This document shows, piece after piece, positions 51,237 to 63,041 of a stretch of DNA of 64,000 bases. The position numbers and the translations under genes are program-made. Numbering within the stretch: the stretch's first letter is position 1; each line of letters begins with the position of its first letter. Origin of the DNA: Pratylenchus scribneri. Lineage: Eukaryota > Nematoda > Chromadorea > Rhabditida > Pratylenchidae. The DNA is taken from positions 682,001 through 746,000 of the forward strand of contig JAQSEB010000159.1 of NCBI GenBank assembly GCA_030063045.1, written 5' to 3'. The notes beneath the pieces were generated by a model, which made no database searches, was not told where the DNA came from, and saw nothing but the letters and a program-made list of their open reading frames with translations.

Positions 51237-52538
51237 TTATTTTTGTTTCCAAAGTGCAGCTGGTGCCGAATGTCCGCTGCCGGCCAAAACCTCCACAGTG
51301 TTTGTTGCCTGCATTTTTTGAAGCCATTTTGGGAGGAAATAACGACACCATTGTTGCCGAAAATCGGAACTTGCCCAAAGGAGAAGCCATGAGGGCATCA
51401 CAATGCCGCCAATGTCAAAAACCCATGGAGTCTGGTCCAACAATGCGCCAACAATCACCCATTCTTCCATTTGCTGGGCCAAATAATTGCCAATCTGTTT
51501 GGATTGGATTTGTATTAAATTATAAAATCATTCTTTAATTGACCATCAAAAGTGTGAAGAGCATATGACTGATGAATGTGCAAACTGCGTAAACAATTAA
51601 TTTTGATTCAGTTCTCCGTTGCATTTGTTGTTGTTGACCAATTCCATTATTTCCGAAATGGGATTGATGCCTTCGGTAGGCGATGAAAATGGCCAAATTA
51701 ATAATTGAACAGAGGACAAGGAAAATGATTGAAGCGACATAAATGAGGAATGAATCGGTCTCAATATATTTCTGTAAATATGGAAAAATAATAATGGATT
51801 CAACAATCTAAATAAATAATACAGTCATTGGAAGATCCGAATTCTGATGATTTTCATTCACACAAAAACTTCGATTTCCATCCCACTCATTTATCTGAAT
51901 AATTTTTAAATTTTATATTTTTTTTTTGTGAATTCATTTACCTGAAACCAACATTGCATGCCGAAGAAATATCGTCCAAAATAGAGAGGGGTACCGAAAA
52001 TGATCACCAAAATGGGTGGAATTAATTTGCGCCAAAGCTAAAAGAAAATCGACTAAAAAATGTAAATAAATTACTCACTTTTTCATGTTTTAATGGAAAA
52101 ATGATGGAGGAAAGTCGATTCAACAACAAAAATGTTGTGGCCAAATTGCTGGCCGCCATCGAATAAAAATAAAAGACTTGCATTGCAACGAGAATCCAAT
52201 TTGGGAAACATAGATAGTATGGAAGGAGGAAAGTGCCAGCAATGGTTGGCAAACGGAAATTGGCATAGGAGGAAACAAGGAGAAGAATATCCTTTTTTGG
52301 GGGAAAATAATAATAATTGTGAAATGCCAAAAACAGGACAAACCTGGGATGCGCGGACAACGAAAAGGACGTAGAAAGCATTATGGAACTGGCGATGCCA
52401 AAAAATGACCAAACATTGGGAACAATAAAGAAAAAGGGATGGAATGCCAATCAGAATGGAAAAGTAGATGATTGGTCTCACAAAATTGTCAATTATAAAA
52501 CAAGAAATTTGCTTCGCTGGGCTCCAGCTAGGGTCCAT
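51237..52538 (-). CDS. Seven-helix receptor, Srg-superfamily (Srv-like)
   Basis: Six exons, all in phase: 52538-52344, 52291-52079, 52037-51942, 51894-51823, 51771-51544, 51494-51237 (353 residues). Helices: FSILIGIPSLFLYCSQCLVI (TM1), the AFYVLFVVRASQDILLLVSS region (TM2), AMQVFYFYSMAASNLATTFL followed by NRLSSIIFPLKHEKLW (TM3 and loop), LIPPILVIIFGTPLYFGRYF (TM4), YVASIIFLVLCSIINLAIFI (TM5), a kinked basic loop with a QQQQMQRRTESK run, LIVYAVCTFISHMLFTLLM (TM6), and IGGIVMPSWLLLWASSDFRQ (TM7). The NRLSSIIFPxKHEKxW motif is typical of nematode srv/srg chemoreceptors. It is not closely similar to the neighbouring receptor at 46619-50187. Confidence 0.85.
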
Positions 52539-52875
52539 TTTAAAATTTGCTAATAATTTTTAAATTTTTTGATAACCACAGGAAAATTTATTTAAATATT
52601 CGCATTTTAATTTGCGTGATTAGTGCATTTTCATATTTGTATTTTTAAAAATATTGTAATCAGAAATTTCATGCAAATTATTGTCTGCATTTTAGCCTTT
52701 TTCCTCGAATTCTATGCGAATGGCATTTTAATTTTTCAATTAATTTGACTCAAATAAAAATAATAATTGTCAATTTGAAATTGGTTAAAAGTTGATAGAA
52801 ATATAAGAAAATTGATAATTTAAATATTTGGAATGAATAAAAGTGCATAGTATAATAGCATTTATTCCAGAAAAG

Positions 52876-53230
52876 ATTTGCCTGAAAACATCTCTCCGGA
52901 AAAAATATTTGCACTCTTTCCGGAAAAATATTTGCCCTCTTTCCGGAAAAAAATATTTGCACTGTTTCCGGAAAAAATATTTGCACTCTTTCCGGAAAAA
53001 ATATTTGCACTCTTTCCGGAAAAAATATTTGCACTCTTTCCGGAAAAAATATTTGCACTCTTTCCGGAAAAATATTTGCACTGTTTCCGGAAAAAATATT
53101 TGCACTCTTTCCGTAAAAATATTTGCACTCTTTCCGGAAAAAATATTTGCCCTCTCTCCGGAAAAAATATTTGCACTGTTCCGGAAAAAATATTTGCACT
53201 GTTCCGGAAAAAATATTTTCTTTCAGGCAA
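52876..53230. repeat. 24-bp minisatellite between inverted ends
   Basis: About 13-14 copies of a unit of the form CGGAAAAAATATTTGCACTC + TTTC, with CTG and CCC variants and some length changes. The array is bounded by TTGCCTGAAAACATC at the left and TTTCTTTCAGGCAA at the right, an inverted 10-bp pair. All six frames are open across it, giving periodic peptides (for example repeated VQIFFPER) that are not genes. Confidence 0.95.
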
Positions 53231-53867
53231 CATAATTCATGGGAATCACTTTTCACTTGCTATCGAAAAATTTAAATGTAAAATTCGTATTCTCTGAAAA
53301 TAACCCAGAAAAATGATTTACAGGGGATGACATAACGGAAAGCTACAAAAATTGTTATTCAGCTAAAATAAAATATAAATTTGTAAATTGGACCATACAT
53401 TTTATTTTGTTTTACAAGAGATCATGCGTACATTTTATTAGCGAAAAAATAAATTTTAATTAAAAAATATGTATTAATCAATAAATTTACGCCGAATTCT
53501 TAACCGATAAACAATAAATTCACCAATATCCAAATTGGATTTAAATTTAAATATTATCGAAATATAAATTAAGCAATTGTATTATTTTGGAGCATTGGGT
53601 GAATATGAAATTAGAATGAACGAATTATAGATTTTTTTTTAAAAATATTTCTTTTAATATGGAAAGAATCTAATTCATAATAAAAGACGAAAAAACTTCC
53701 TTTACTCATTTCGAGTATATCTTTTTTTATGAGTAAAGCTACGTTCAAACAAAAAACGAAGCCAATGCGTTGGCTCCAAGAGGAGTAGGATTTTTGGGGA
53801 CCTATAAAAAATTTTTTCTACTTCACCAAAAAAAATTTTATACAAAAAATATAGCAGAGTTTACTCT

Positions 53868-54057
53868 ATCAGAGAATATAATTTGACGATTTTCTGACGA
53901 ATAGAAAAATTATTAGAATTTTTGAAGCCAACGCCTAGGCCAACACCGGAGTCAAAGCAAATCAATTTGAATCGTTGGCATCGGCGTTGGCTCCAAATTT
54001 TAGTAATTTTTATATTCGTCAGAAAATCGTCAAATAATATTCTCTGATACAGTAAAA
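53868..54057. mobile_element. Foldback element
   Basis: Arms of about 75 bp: TTTACTCTATCAGAGAATAT then TTTGACGATTTTCTGACGAA, answered by TTCGTCAGAAAATCGTCAAA then ATATTCTCTGATACAGTAAA. The inner part repeats GCCAACGCC/GGCGTTGGC. Non-coding. Confidence 0.75.
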
Positions 54058-54516
54058 TCTAGGCAAGGAGGAGTGGTACGCAGTTACGTTACGAGGACGA
54101 GTACAAAAAAAAATTCCCAAGTCACATCACTGCTGACAGGATCTGTCATTTCCCAACCGATCTATTTTCCTTTTCATCCTCTAAAAAATACTAAAGTTCC
54201 CATTTGAATATTGTCCAATCCAAATTGACATTGTACTTTCTCAGATAAAATATTTTAAAATTTTTCCCTTAATACATCAATTATTGCTAGGGGGAAAATT
54301 TGATGAGCACTTAATTATTAATTTATATTATTATATCAGTTATTACAGGAATTTAAAAAATTCCACAGACATAAAAATCGACGTTCACTTAATTAAAAAT
54401 TGCATAAATAACATTTTTGCACAATATTGATTATTTAGAAAGTATAAAATTTACAAAAATTTGAATTAAATTTTTATTATTTATTTTAATTTTTATTACC
54501 TCCCTCCAATTCCAAT

Positions 54517-57500
54517 ATGATAAAGATTGATGTGGAAGAATGTACTTATATAATCGACAAAGGTATTTTTTTCTAATTATTATTTTAAAAAAATTGTATT
54601 TCAATAATTTATTTTATAAATTAATATAAATTAAAAAAGAATATTAAAAGAAAAGCATTTAATTTATTTTCGGGCATATTTTTAATTTTAATTAAGATTT
54701 TAATTAAAATATTTTTAATAATATTATTTATTTTCAGTGAGAGAACGTAAATACAAACGATATACAATTCATACGGAAAAAGGCTCCTATGTATACTCTG
54801 ATAATCGTAAATTGGGCAAAGGCGCATCTGGCGATGTTTACAAGGCAGAATTTGCCAACTTGGAAAGTGGGATTTTGTTTATTTTTAAATTATATTTCTC
54901 CCATTTTAAAGATCATCTTGAAGCATTCAAAGCTGGAAAAAGTTTATTATTTTATGTCAGAAAATTAGATTTTTTTTGTTTTTAGGTGAAACTGTATGTT
55001 TAGCACTAAAAATCATTGAATATGAAGAAGGAGAATTCGATCATGAACAAATAAAGGATGAAATTGAGACACTACAAGTAAATTTATCAAAACTATTAAT
55101 TATTTATAAAAGGATGTCAATTTTTTTTGTCCCCTATTTCAATTTTTTTTGTCCCCAATAATTTGGAACATTTTTTTTTGTCCCCAATTTCAATTCTTTT
55201 TGTCCCCAATTGATTTCTCTTCTTCTCTGCTCTTTTCTTCATGCTTATCTCTCATCCCCTTTGCTCTCTTGCTCACATAAACGGTTCCAGGGGTGCGCGG
55301 AAGTCAAAAAGAAGGTGCGCGGGATATCCGGATATATGGGGATTAAGGAGGATTAAGGGGGATTAAGCCCAGAAATGGATGTGATATGGCCCGGAAGGTC
55401 ATTGGAAGGTCAGGGAAGTGTAACAGAGGCCCGGAGAATGCGCGAGATTAAGCCGGATATAGGGGATTAAGGTGGATTTGGGGAGATAAGCCGGATTAAG
55501 GCCTGGAATCGATGGGCGCGAGCCCGGTTTGGGCTGTTTTGTTTCCGGCTTCGCGAGATTCCTATGCTCCGAACCCCTAACCCTAACCCTAGCCCATAAC
55601 TAAGCTTAATCCGGCTTAATCCTCCTATATCCACTTTAATCCCCCTATATCCGGCTATATCCCGCGTGCTCCGAACCCCTTAAGCCCCTAGCCCCTAGAT
55701 CCCATGCCGCCCCTAACCATAACCCCAATCCCTAGCCCCTAACTAAGCTTAATCCGGCTTAATCCCCCTATATCCATCTTAATCCCCCTATATCCAGTTT
55801 AATTTCGCGCAATCTCCGGGCCTCTGTTACCTTTCCCTGACCTTCCAGTGGCCTTCCGGGCCATTTCGCATCCATTTCTGGGCTTAATCCCCCTTAATCC
55901 TCCTTAATCCCCATATATCCGGATATCCCGCGCACCTTCTTTTTGACTTCCGCGCACCCCTGGAACCGTTTATGTGAGCAAGAGAGCAAAGGGGATGAGA
56001 GATAAGCATGAAGAAAAGAGCAGAGAAGAAGGGAAATCAATTGGGGACAAAAAGAATTGAAATTGGGGACAGAAAAAATGTTCCAAATTATTGGGGACAA
56101 AAAAAATTGAAATAGGGGACAAAAAAAAATATTTGCCTTTATAAAAAGACATAACAAAAATCCGAATAATTTCAGTCAGTTAACAGCGATTGCATTATTT
56201 CATTTTCATTGTATGATTGGGGCTATACATCCACGCATTATTATTTATTCATTGAACTTTCGTGGTTGGGCAATTTGATCGGATTTAGCAATCGAAATAC
56301 GAATAGTGAAAATAAAACAGTTTGTAAAAGATGCAATAGTCAAGGAAATAAAACAAAATGTAATCATGTGCAAAAGCTACCACTTTTGGAATTAAAAATT
56401 ATTGCTATTCAAATTGGTAAGCATTATTTTAATTAAAAAAATTGAAATTTTAATTACAAATATTTAGTTTAGGAATTAATATTTATATTTTTTTAAATAA
56501 TATTTTAGCTGAAGGACTGTTCGCTCTTCACAAAAAAGGAATAATTCATCAAGATATAAAGCCTGGAAATATATTCATGGACTATGGTCGAGAACATACA
56601 ATTTTTGGCATTATTGCTCGATTAGGCGACCTTGGCAGTGCCATCCATTTTAGTGTAGGAAGGCAGAGTCAAGGAGGTCAACTTTGTCAAATTTTTAATT
56701 AGTAATTCTGGAATTTTTTTTAACAATTTCTGACAATTTTTTCAAAGTTTAATTTAATAATATGTATAAAATTAATTTAAAAAATAATCAAAAAATTTTT
56801 AAGGTTGATTATATTTAATAAAACATTCGTAAAATTTAATTTAAATTGATATACATTTTTAATAAATAAATTTTCTTTTAAAGATTCTCAAAATAAGGCT
56901 AGTGATGATAATAATGAACCGGTCTCTTCCAAAAAAACACGAGCATTGGCTGGTACTCCGGCCTATATGGCGCCGGAAGTGGAATCGTGCAAAGAATACG
57001 GCCGAAACGCTGACATTTATAGTCTAGGCGCTCTCTTTCATGAATTGCACTATGGAAATTTGCCCAACAAAGTAAAGCTGAAAAATATTTTGAGAAAATT
57101 GAATTGAATTAACAAAGAAAATTTTATTTATAGGTTGAAAATTTTGTTCGTCCAACAGAAACAAATTCAACTAATTCCATTACGGATGAATTAAATGAAC
57201 TTTTGGAGGGTATGCTTGTTATTGATCCGGGAAAACGATTTGATATATGTAAGTTTAGAGAATAATTTTTGATCTTTAAATTTTCTAAATTTAATCCTTT
57301 AAGAAGAATTAATTTTATAATGACATTCGTCCTATTTAATTAATTAAAATAATTTACCATATTTAATATTAATTCAAATATGCGTTATTTTCATGTCATT
57401 CAATATGGGGAGAAGTGCATCTTAAAAAGTCTGAAACCGAAAAATTTTCATGCTAAAAAAATTTGAGACATATAATTTGGCCTAATCAGACTTTGTGCAT

Positions 57501-59437
57501 CGAACCTTGGATTTATTAAATTTAATTAACCCTAAATATGAATATAAATTCACAGAACTTTGTTATGACCAAGTTATATGACTTCAAAAAAGAGTATATT
57601 TGGACATAAAAAGTTTTCTGTAAATTTTGTCATTTTCGGACATTTTTTTAATATATTATTTCTTAAAAGAAATTCATATTAATAGTGTGTTTATTTTATT
57701 CATACGAAAATAATTATAATTACCATTCATGATGTCTTAAGATTATTTTAAAATAAAATCCTCAACTATTTATTATAAAAATCGTTTAGTCCAAGTATTG
57801 GCATCCCCTTTTCTACAACCTGGCTATTGGCAATTGCTTCTCTGGCGCATTGAACTTGGCAATATTGTTACATTTGGGTTGAGCATCGAAGAATTGATCA
57901 GAAAATATGAATTCATAATGAAAAGATATGAAACTGATTCACTGCCAGTTATTAGCAATGAATTGATGGCCACAGCTGTGCATTCAATTTGTGTTTGGGG
58001 ATTTGCTTTTAAGAAGGAAAAAAGGCCACGTATTGTGGAATTGTTATACAAAACGAAGCAAGAAACAGTGGAGAAGGTCATTGAACAAAAATTTGTTTCT
58101 CTCATGAATGAGATGAAAATGAGTTCAGGTAATTGGATTTCTTTTATTCCAATTTTAAAAAAAAATCAGAAAGAGCAATATTTCCAAATTAAAAATGATT
58201 AAATTTTTTTAGGATAATTTTGGTTTCCTCTCTCCTTAAAAAATTTAATTTTTTTAACAAATTTTAATATATTAGAGAAATTTTCGATATTGCATAGAAA
58301 CAATTATTGAAAATTTTAAAAAATAATTTTTTTCGGACATCTATTCTTAAGGAATGCCGCAGAATTTGAATTTGTTAATGTTTAAAATGAATTTAAATGT
58401 TTCGGTATAATTTTCTATTTTTTTGACCAAATTTTGAACTGTTCGATGGGTCTCAATTTAAATTTTAAAAACCAATGCCAAATTCGAACAATCAAACTTT
58501 TTTTAAAAGGCCACAACAAAATGTATTACCAAATTCAAAATTAAATTAGGATTGAGCAATTTTTTTAATGCGAATTTTCAAATGCTTCTATTTGGGCTTT
58601 TTAATAGATTTTTTCCACTCTAATTTTTTAATCTGAAAAATTAAATAATTTTAGAATTTTCAACGATAATTGGATTTATTCGAGAAGAGAATGAGGACAA
58701 AGAAAATAGCCTTTATAATTATAGGCAGATGACGCCAATTCAGGAAAAATTGTTCAATTTGTTATTTGATGCCAGAACGGAAATGTTGAAGCAAAATAAC
58801 AAAAATGGAAAATTTTTGCACTCAATTTTATTCGGCCGCGTATTGGAAATATGTTATTCGGAGGAATGCTTTCAAACATTGTTGGAAGGCCAAAATGATA
58901 TTGTTGTGGCCATCGATTGGGGCAACAGTCGAATTGGGTTCAAAAATGAATTGGAATTGGCACAAAAGAGAGAGGCATTTTTGAGCAAGTATTTTGAGGT
59001 ATAAATTTTAATTCTTTTCTTTTTAAAAAAAATTTTTTTAATAAAATATTCATAAGTTTGGGCTCATAATTCATAAAACAAATTTTCCTTAAATTAATTA
59101 TATTGATCATCTAATTCGAATTAATTTTAAATTTTAATAATACCACAAACTAATTTATTAGGAATTGCTTCGTTCACCGGGATCAATTACGGAATTGCAC
59201 ATATTTTTTCATGAGGATCAACGAATTGCGGAATTTTTGTATAAACAAAAATTTAATCTGTCAGAGAGGAATTATTTTGGCAATTCAATGATTGTGGCAA
59301 AAATTGGAAATGAAGATTCATCGAATTCAAAAATAGAAATTTCAATACTAATCAAAGAACAATTGAAGAATTGGCCAGCAACAAATTCAGATGAAATTGA
59401 AATAACATATTTGAAATTTCGAAAATTTTCAGAATAA
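54517..59437 (+). CDS. Protein kinase with long uncharacterised C-terminus
   Basis: Ten exons in phase: 54517-54562, 54738-54866, 54986-55077, 56176-56416, 56509-56676, 56884-57071, 57134-57248, 57790-58128, 58655-58998, 59162-59437 (645 residues). Kinase features: glycine loop LGKGASGDVYKAEF (about residues 41-54), VAIK-type lysine in VCLALKII, catalytic loop HQDIKPGN (Asp185; HRD arginine is Gln), metal motif DLG (Asp210; DFG phenylalanine is Leu), an activation segment with a Ser/Asn/Asp insert, GTPAYMAPEV, and DIYSLGALFHEL. Catalytic residues are present, so activity is plausible. An insert between the hinge and the C-lobe has CKRC..GNKTKCNH, possibly Zn-binding. Residues from about 330 on, after the kinase fold, match no domain I know. 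Serine/threonine specificity is inferred from HxDIKPxN. Confidence 0.85.
55104..56146. mobile_element. Large palindromic element in kinase intron 3
   Basis: Arms of about 230 bp are near-perfect complements: the left has TTTTTGTCCCCTATTTCAAT, GTGAGC-type, and CGGTTCCAGGGGTGCGCGGA segments, the right their complements. The interior is imperfectly symmetric and rich in TAATCCCCCTATATCC and CCCTAACCC motifs. It shares GGCTTCGCGAGATTC and GAACCCCTAACCC-type segments with the interior of 26671-27957. No transposase. It fills almost the whole intron 55078-56175. Confidence 0.85.
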
Positions 59438-59899
59438 GAGAAAGCGTTTTTAATATAAAATTAATGTATCGGTATTTGAATTATTTTAGTTTTCAATTTT
59501 TGTATAAAAATTTAGAATAAAAATTTCAAAAAAAATATTTATTTATTTTTTAAATATAATAGAAATTTTAAAATCCTAAATTGTCGGTTTATATGAAATA
59601 ATAAATTTCTAGTTAAAATAATGGAATTGCCAATTTTTGATAAAGAATTTCGGAAAAATGAATTTCAACAAAAAAATATTTATTTTATAATATTCAATTG
59701 AAATCATTGTCCCTAACCCATCAATTGCCGAAAGCCTGAATTTACGATCTTTAACTTTATTTAATTAAAAAAATCATTAAAAATAATTATGGGAATTAAA
59801 ACGTTGATTTTAAAATTGTTTCCTTTCTTCGATTATTCATTCATTATTTTATTTCTTTCCCCTTCTTGCTTTGTTTTATTATTGCCCAACAAAATGTTA

Positions 59900-61176
59900 T
59901 TATTGTTGTTGATATTGATGATGACATTGGGCCAATTTTTGCCAAACCGATTCAATGCTTTGTTCCGATGAAATTGTGTAGTCCATTCGGATCATTTCCT
60001 TTTGATCAACGAATCTTTTTGCGTTGTTCTAAATAAATTGAAAATTAATTTGTTGATAATTTCAAAAAACCCAACTATAACAAGAAAACTTTCCAGAAAA
60101 CCCAATATTTTTTGATGTTAAAATGTGGTAAATTCAAAATTAATGTCATTTTTTATGCGAATTTTTTGGTTCCAAAAAAAATTAATTTTCCTTTATATTT
60201 TAATAATTCCAAAAAATTAATATGTTTAAAAATTTTCAGAGAATTTAATTTTTGAAAAATACAAAAAACAAACTTCAACTTCCAACCAAATTTGTTCATT
60301 CGCCATCATTTGTTGGACTTCATTCGGTGAATAACTTGCCAATAGGAAGCACATTGTATGGCGTTGTCGACTCTTTTTATCCAAAAAATCTTTGTAGAAT
60401 CCATTATAAATTCTTTCCAAAGATGCCTGAAAAATAATTAATTAATTTTTGTACTTTTTTCTAATTCAGGGATTTGCCAAATATTTCGAATTTGGGCTAG
60501 ACTAGCCACAGAATTTTGAGCGAATTATTTAATATTTCTATATTTAATTTTATTATTTTGGATATATTTTTTAATAAATTTGTGTTAACCTACCTGATTA
60601 CATGCAGAGTACACGAAAACGACTTGATGTGCTTTTCTCCAAATTGCATGATCAATTGAGAATTCATCAACGCTAAAATATATTTAAGAATTAATAAAAA
60701 TTAAAATAATATTAATTTTTCGAAAAATGGAATTAAGCAGAAAATTTTTTATGACTTTGTCGAAAAATCGGAAGTCAGCCTTCTAGGCTCGCTTAGCAGA
60801 GCTCTAGTGTACATTTAGAGTTGAAAATTGCCCAATTTGGCCAATTTATATGGCCTTAAATATTTCTTTTTTTCGACCCAAAAATTTCCGAATTTTCATT
60901 ATCAAAAATTTTTTTTAAATTTTTTTCCTTATGAATTTAATAATAAATTTTTAAAATTCACTTCTCCAAACCGCCCAATCCAATTGGGCATAATTTTTTT
61001 GAATATTGTTGTTCATTGTATTCAAATTGGACGATTTTTCCATCGGGGCGAAGGCCATTTGCCATTCTGGGCACAAAATGGTCAATCAATGGTGTAATTC
61101 GAGTTGGTTGTTGGCCAACAAAGAGGACATTGGCAGTGGCCACAGGTATTTGTTGATGCTGTGATTGGTCGTCCAT
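59900..61176 (-). CDS. Degenerate small-GTPase-like protein
   Basis: Four exons join in phase: 61176-60962, 60672-60594, 60426-60274, 60028-59900 (191 residues, the usual size of a Ras/Rab protein). A beta strand leads into a P-loop-like position, VLFVGQQPTRITPLIDHF, where the GK(S/T) is missing. Next come IVQFEYNEQ at the switch/WDTAGQ position, VVFVYSACNQASLERIYNGF (compare the VYD..SF..I..W strand-helix of Rabs), HTMCFLLASY at the NKxD strand, and MDYTISSEQSIESVWQKLAQ (compare the SAK/T segment). The order and spacing fit a small GTPase fold, but no nucleotide-binding motif survives. It would then be a pseudo-GTPase. The family assignment is inference; it could be an unrelated alpha/beta protein. 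No lipidation cysteines at the Gln-rich C-terminus. Confidence 0.6.
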
Positions 61177-63041
61177 TTTCCCTTTAGGACTTTTAAATTA
61201 AAACTATTTTCCGAGCTGAAAATTTATTTATTTATATATTTTAAAAAGGAATGTCTACAGGAATGGAATTTAGGAATTGATGAAATAATATGTTTGCTTA
61301 GAGTATTTTTTAAAAGCTTTTCTTTAATAATAAAGTTTCATAATTTTCTCTCTCAGATTAAAGGAAAATTAAGTCTGATTAAAAAGAATAATAAAAAAAA
61401 TTATAAAGCACTACAGTATATTAAATGAATTGAAAGAGATGATGAATCCATTTTCTATTAAATTAATTCCCAAATCAAATCAAAATGGCTCATTCGCATA
61501 TTATATTTTAAAAATTCCCTGGAGCAAAATCTTTTGTACTGCATGAGTAGCATTTTTTACTGTTTTTACTATCCACTTTATCATTGTTGTCAGGCAAAAT
61601 ATAAACTAAAGAATCATTGTTGACGACATGTACCATTTTTAAAATTTTTAGCCCCAAAATTGCTTATATGAGTTAAGCTAAAATTTTGAGCTCTAACATT
61701 TTAAATATTTGAGTCAAATCAGTGATTCACTAGCCAACTTCAATTGGTCATCTCTCTTGACTCATTTAAATAACATATCAAAGAATCTTATTCTAAATGC
61801 ATAACAGTTTTTCCTTCTTATTAAAATTGAATAAATAGGGTCGAAAAATGCCTCCTTTAAGAGAGTAAATTTTGTGCTGATTAATTTTTTTGAGAGAGGA
61901 ATTGGAATAATTTCAAAAATTTGGGTCATTTGTATCTTTTCTAATTGCTATAAAAATGCAAAATTTATCAGAAATTATGCCCGCGTCTCCACCCCATTTG
62001 CCAATCAATTCCATCCTCTATTTATGATGGGTATTGGTAGGGTTTTAACTTTTAATCTTAATTCTTAATTATTCATTTTTCCCACATAAATATGGCCATT
62101 ATAAACGTGTTCGGAAAACTGGTCAGAGGGGAAGGCTGATCAGTGAGGAAAATTGGTCAATGGAAAACTGGTCAGTAAGGTAAACTGGTCAATGGAAAAG
62201 TGGTAGTAAAAAATGAGACTAAAAATGCTCTAACTTGTATATTTTCGAGCCATTATTGGAAACCAATATTTGATTCATGCTTAGCTCATCGAATTACATT
62301 GATTTAAGTATAATACTTACGGCTTGTCTAGTTAAAAAACAATTCCCTATGAAAAAAGAAATAAAATCTGCAAATATTCTTCCAATTATTTCCAAAATTA
62401 AAATCCAATATATTCCTCAGGCTTTCCCTCTAAAAGCCCGTTATCAATTTCCAAACACCTTCCTAATAAATTCCAAAGCCAAAGATGAAGGGGAACAAAT
62501 TCGAGAAAATAAAAAATTGGAGAGAAGAATTTGCTGAATGAATTTATGCTTTTTGAAATGGATGAATAATGAAAAAATGGGCTTTGGCCATGGTTAAATC
62601 GTCAATTTGAAATGTGAATTGCGAATCATCCATTTTCATAAATCACTTCTCTCCAATCAAATTCCATTAGTTCTTTTCTCGTTTTCGACACACTTCTCAT
62701 TCTCACAGTTCTCAGCAAATTAGAATTGGCCGTCACCTACCACATTGTTCAATTGATAACGAATCGCTTCAATTTGTCCATTCTTTAATTTGATTTTGTA
62801 AATTAATAAGTTGTTAGTTTAATTCTGAATGAAACATTCCAATTGGATTAATTTCATTATTATTTTGAATGAAAGAAAATAACTATAAAATAAGCATAAC
62901 TTTAAATAAGAAACTTTAAAAAATTTTTAAGCATTTCAATTTTAAAAATTATTTAAAAATCATTTTTATTAAGAATATTAATTTAGAAATCAATTGTAAA
63001 AATTATTTTTGTTATAAACAATTATTTTAGTATTCGCATAA
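61177..63041. other. Intergenic region
   Basis: No supported gene. Short imperfect repeats of GGAAAACTGGTCAGT type lie at about 62110-62205. Open frames of 60-90 codons here lack splice context or domains. Confidence 0.45.
62107..62205. repeat. Short imperfect tandem repeat (GGAAAACTGGTCA)
   Basis: Four to five copies of a 17-21-bp unit containing AAACTGGTCA or AATTGGTCA with variable spacers. It may be a decayed minisatellite. Confidence 0.6.

Larger units (their letters stand above)
52539..54516. other. Intergenic region between receptor and kinase genes
   Basis: Contains a 24-bp minisatellite and a foldback element, listed separately. The remainder is AT-rich, with no supported gene. It should include divergent promoters for the genes at 52538 and 54517. 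Confidence 0.45.

Noticed and set aside
52750..53297. Long open frames on both strands, up to about 170 codons
   Set aside because: They are translations of the 24-bp minisatellite, open in all frames because the unit lacks stops and is a multiple of three.
55580..55760. CCCTAACCCTAACCC, telomere-like
   Set aside because: Only a few degenerate units inside a palindromic element; not a telomere. Nematode telomeres are usually TTAGGC.
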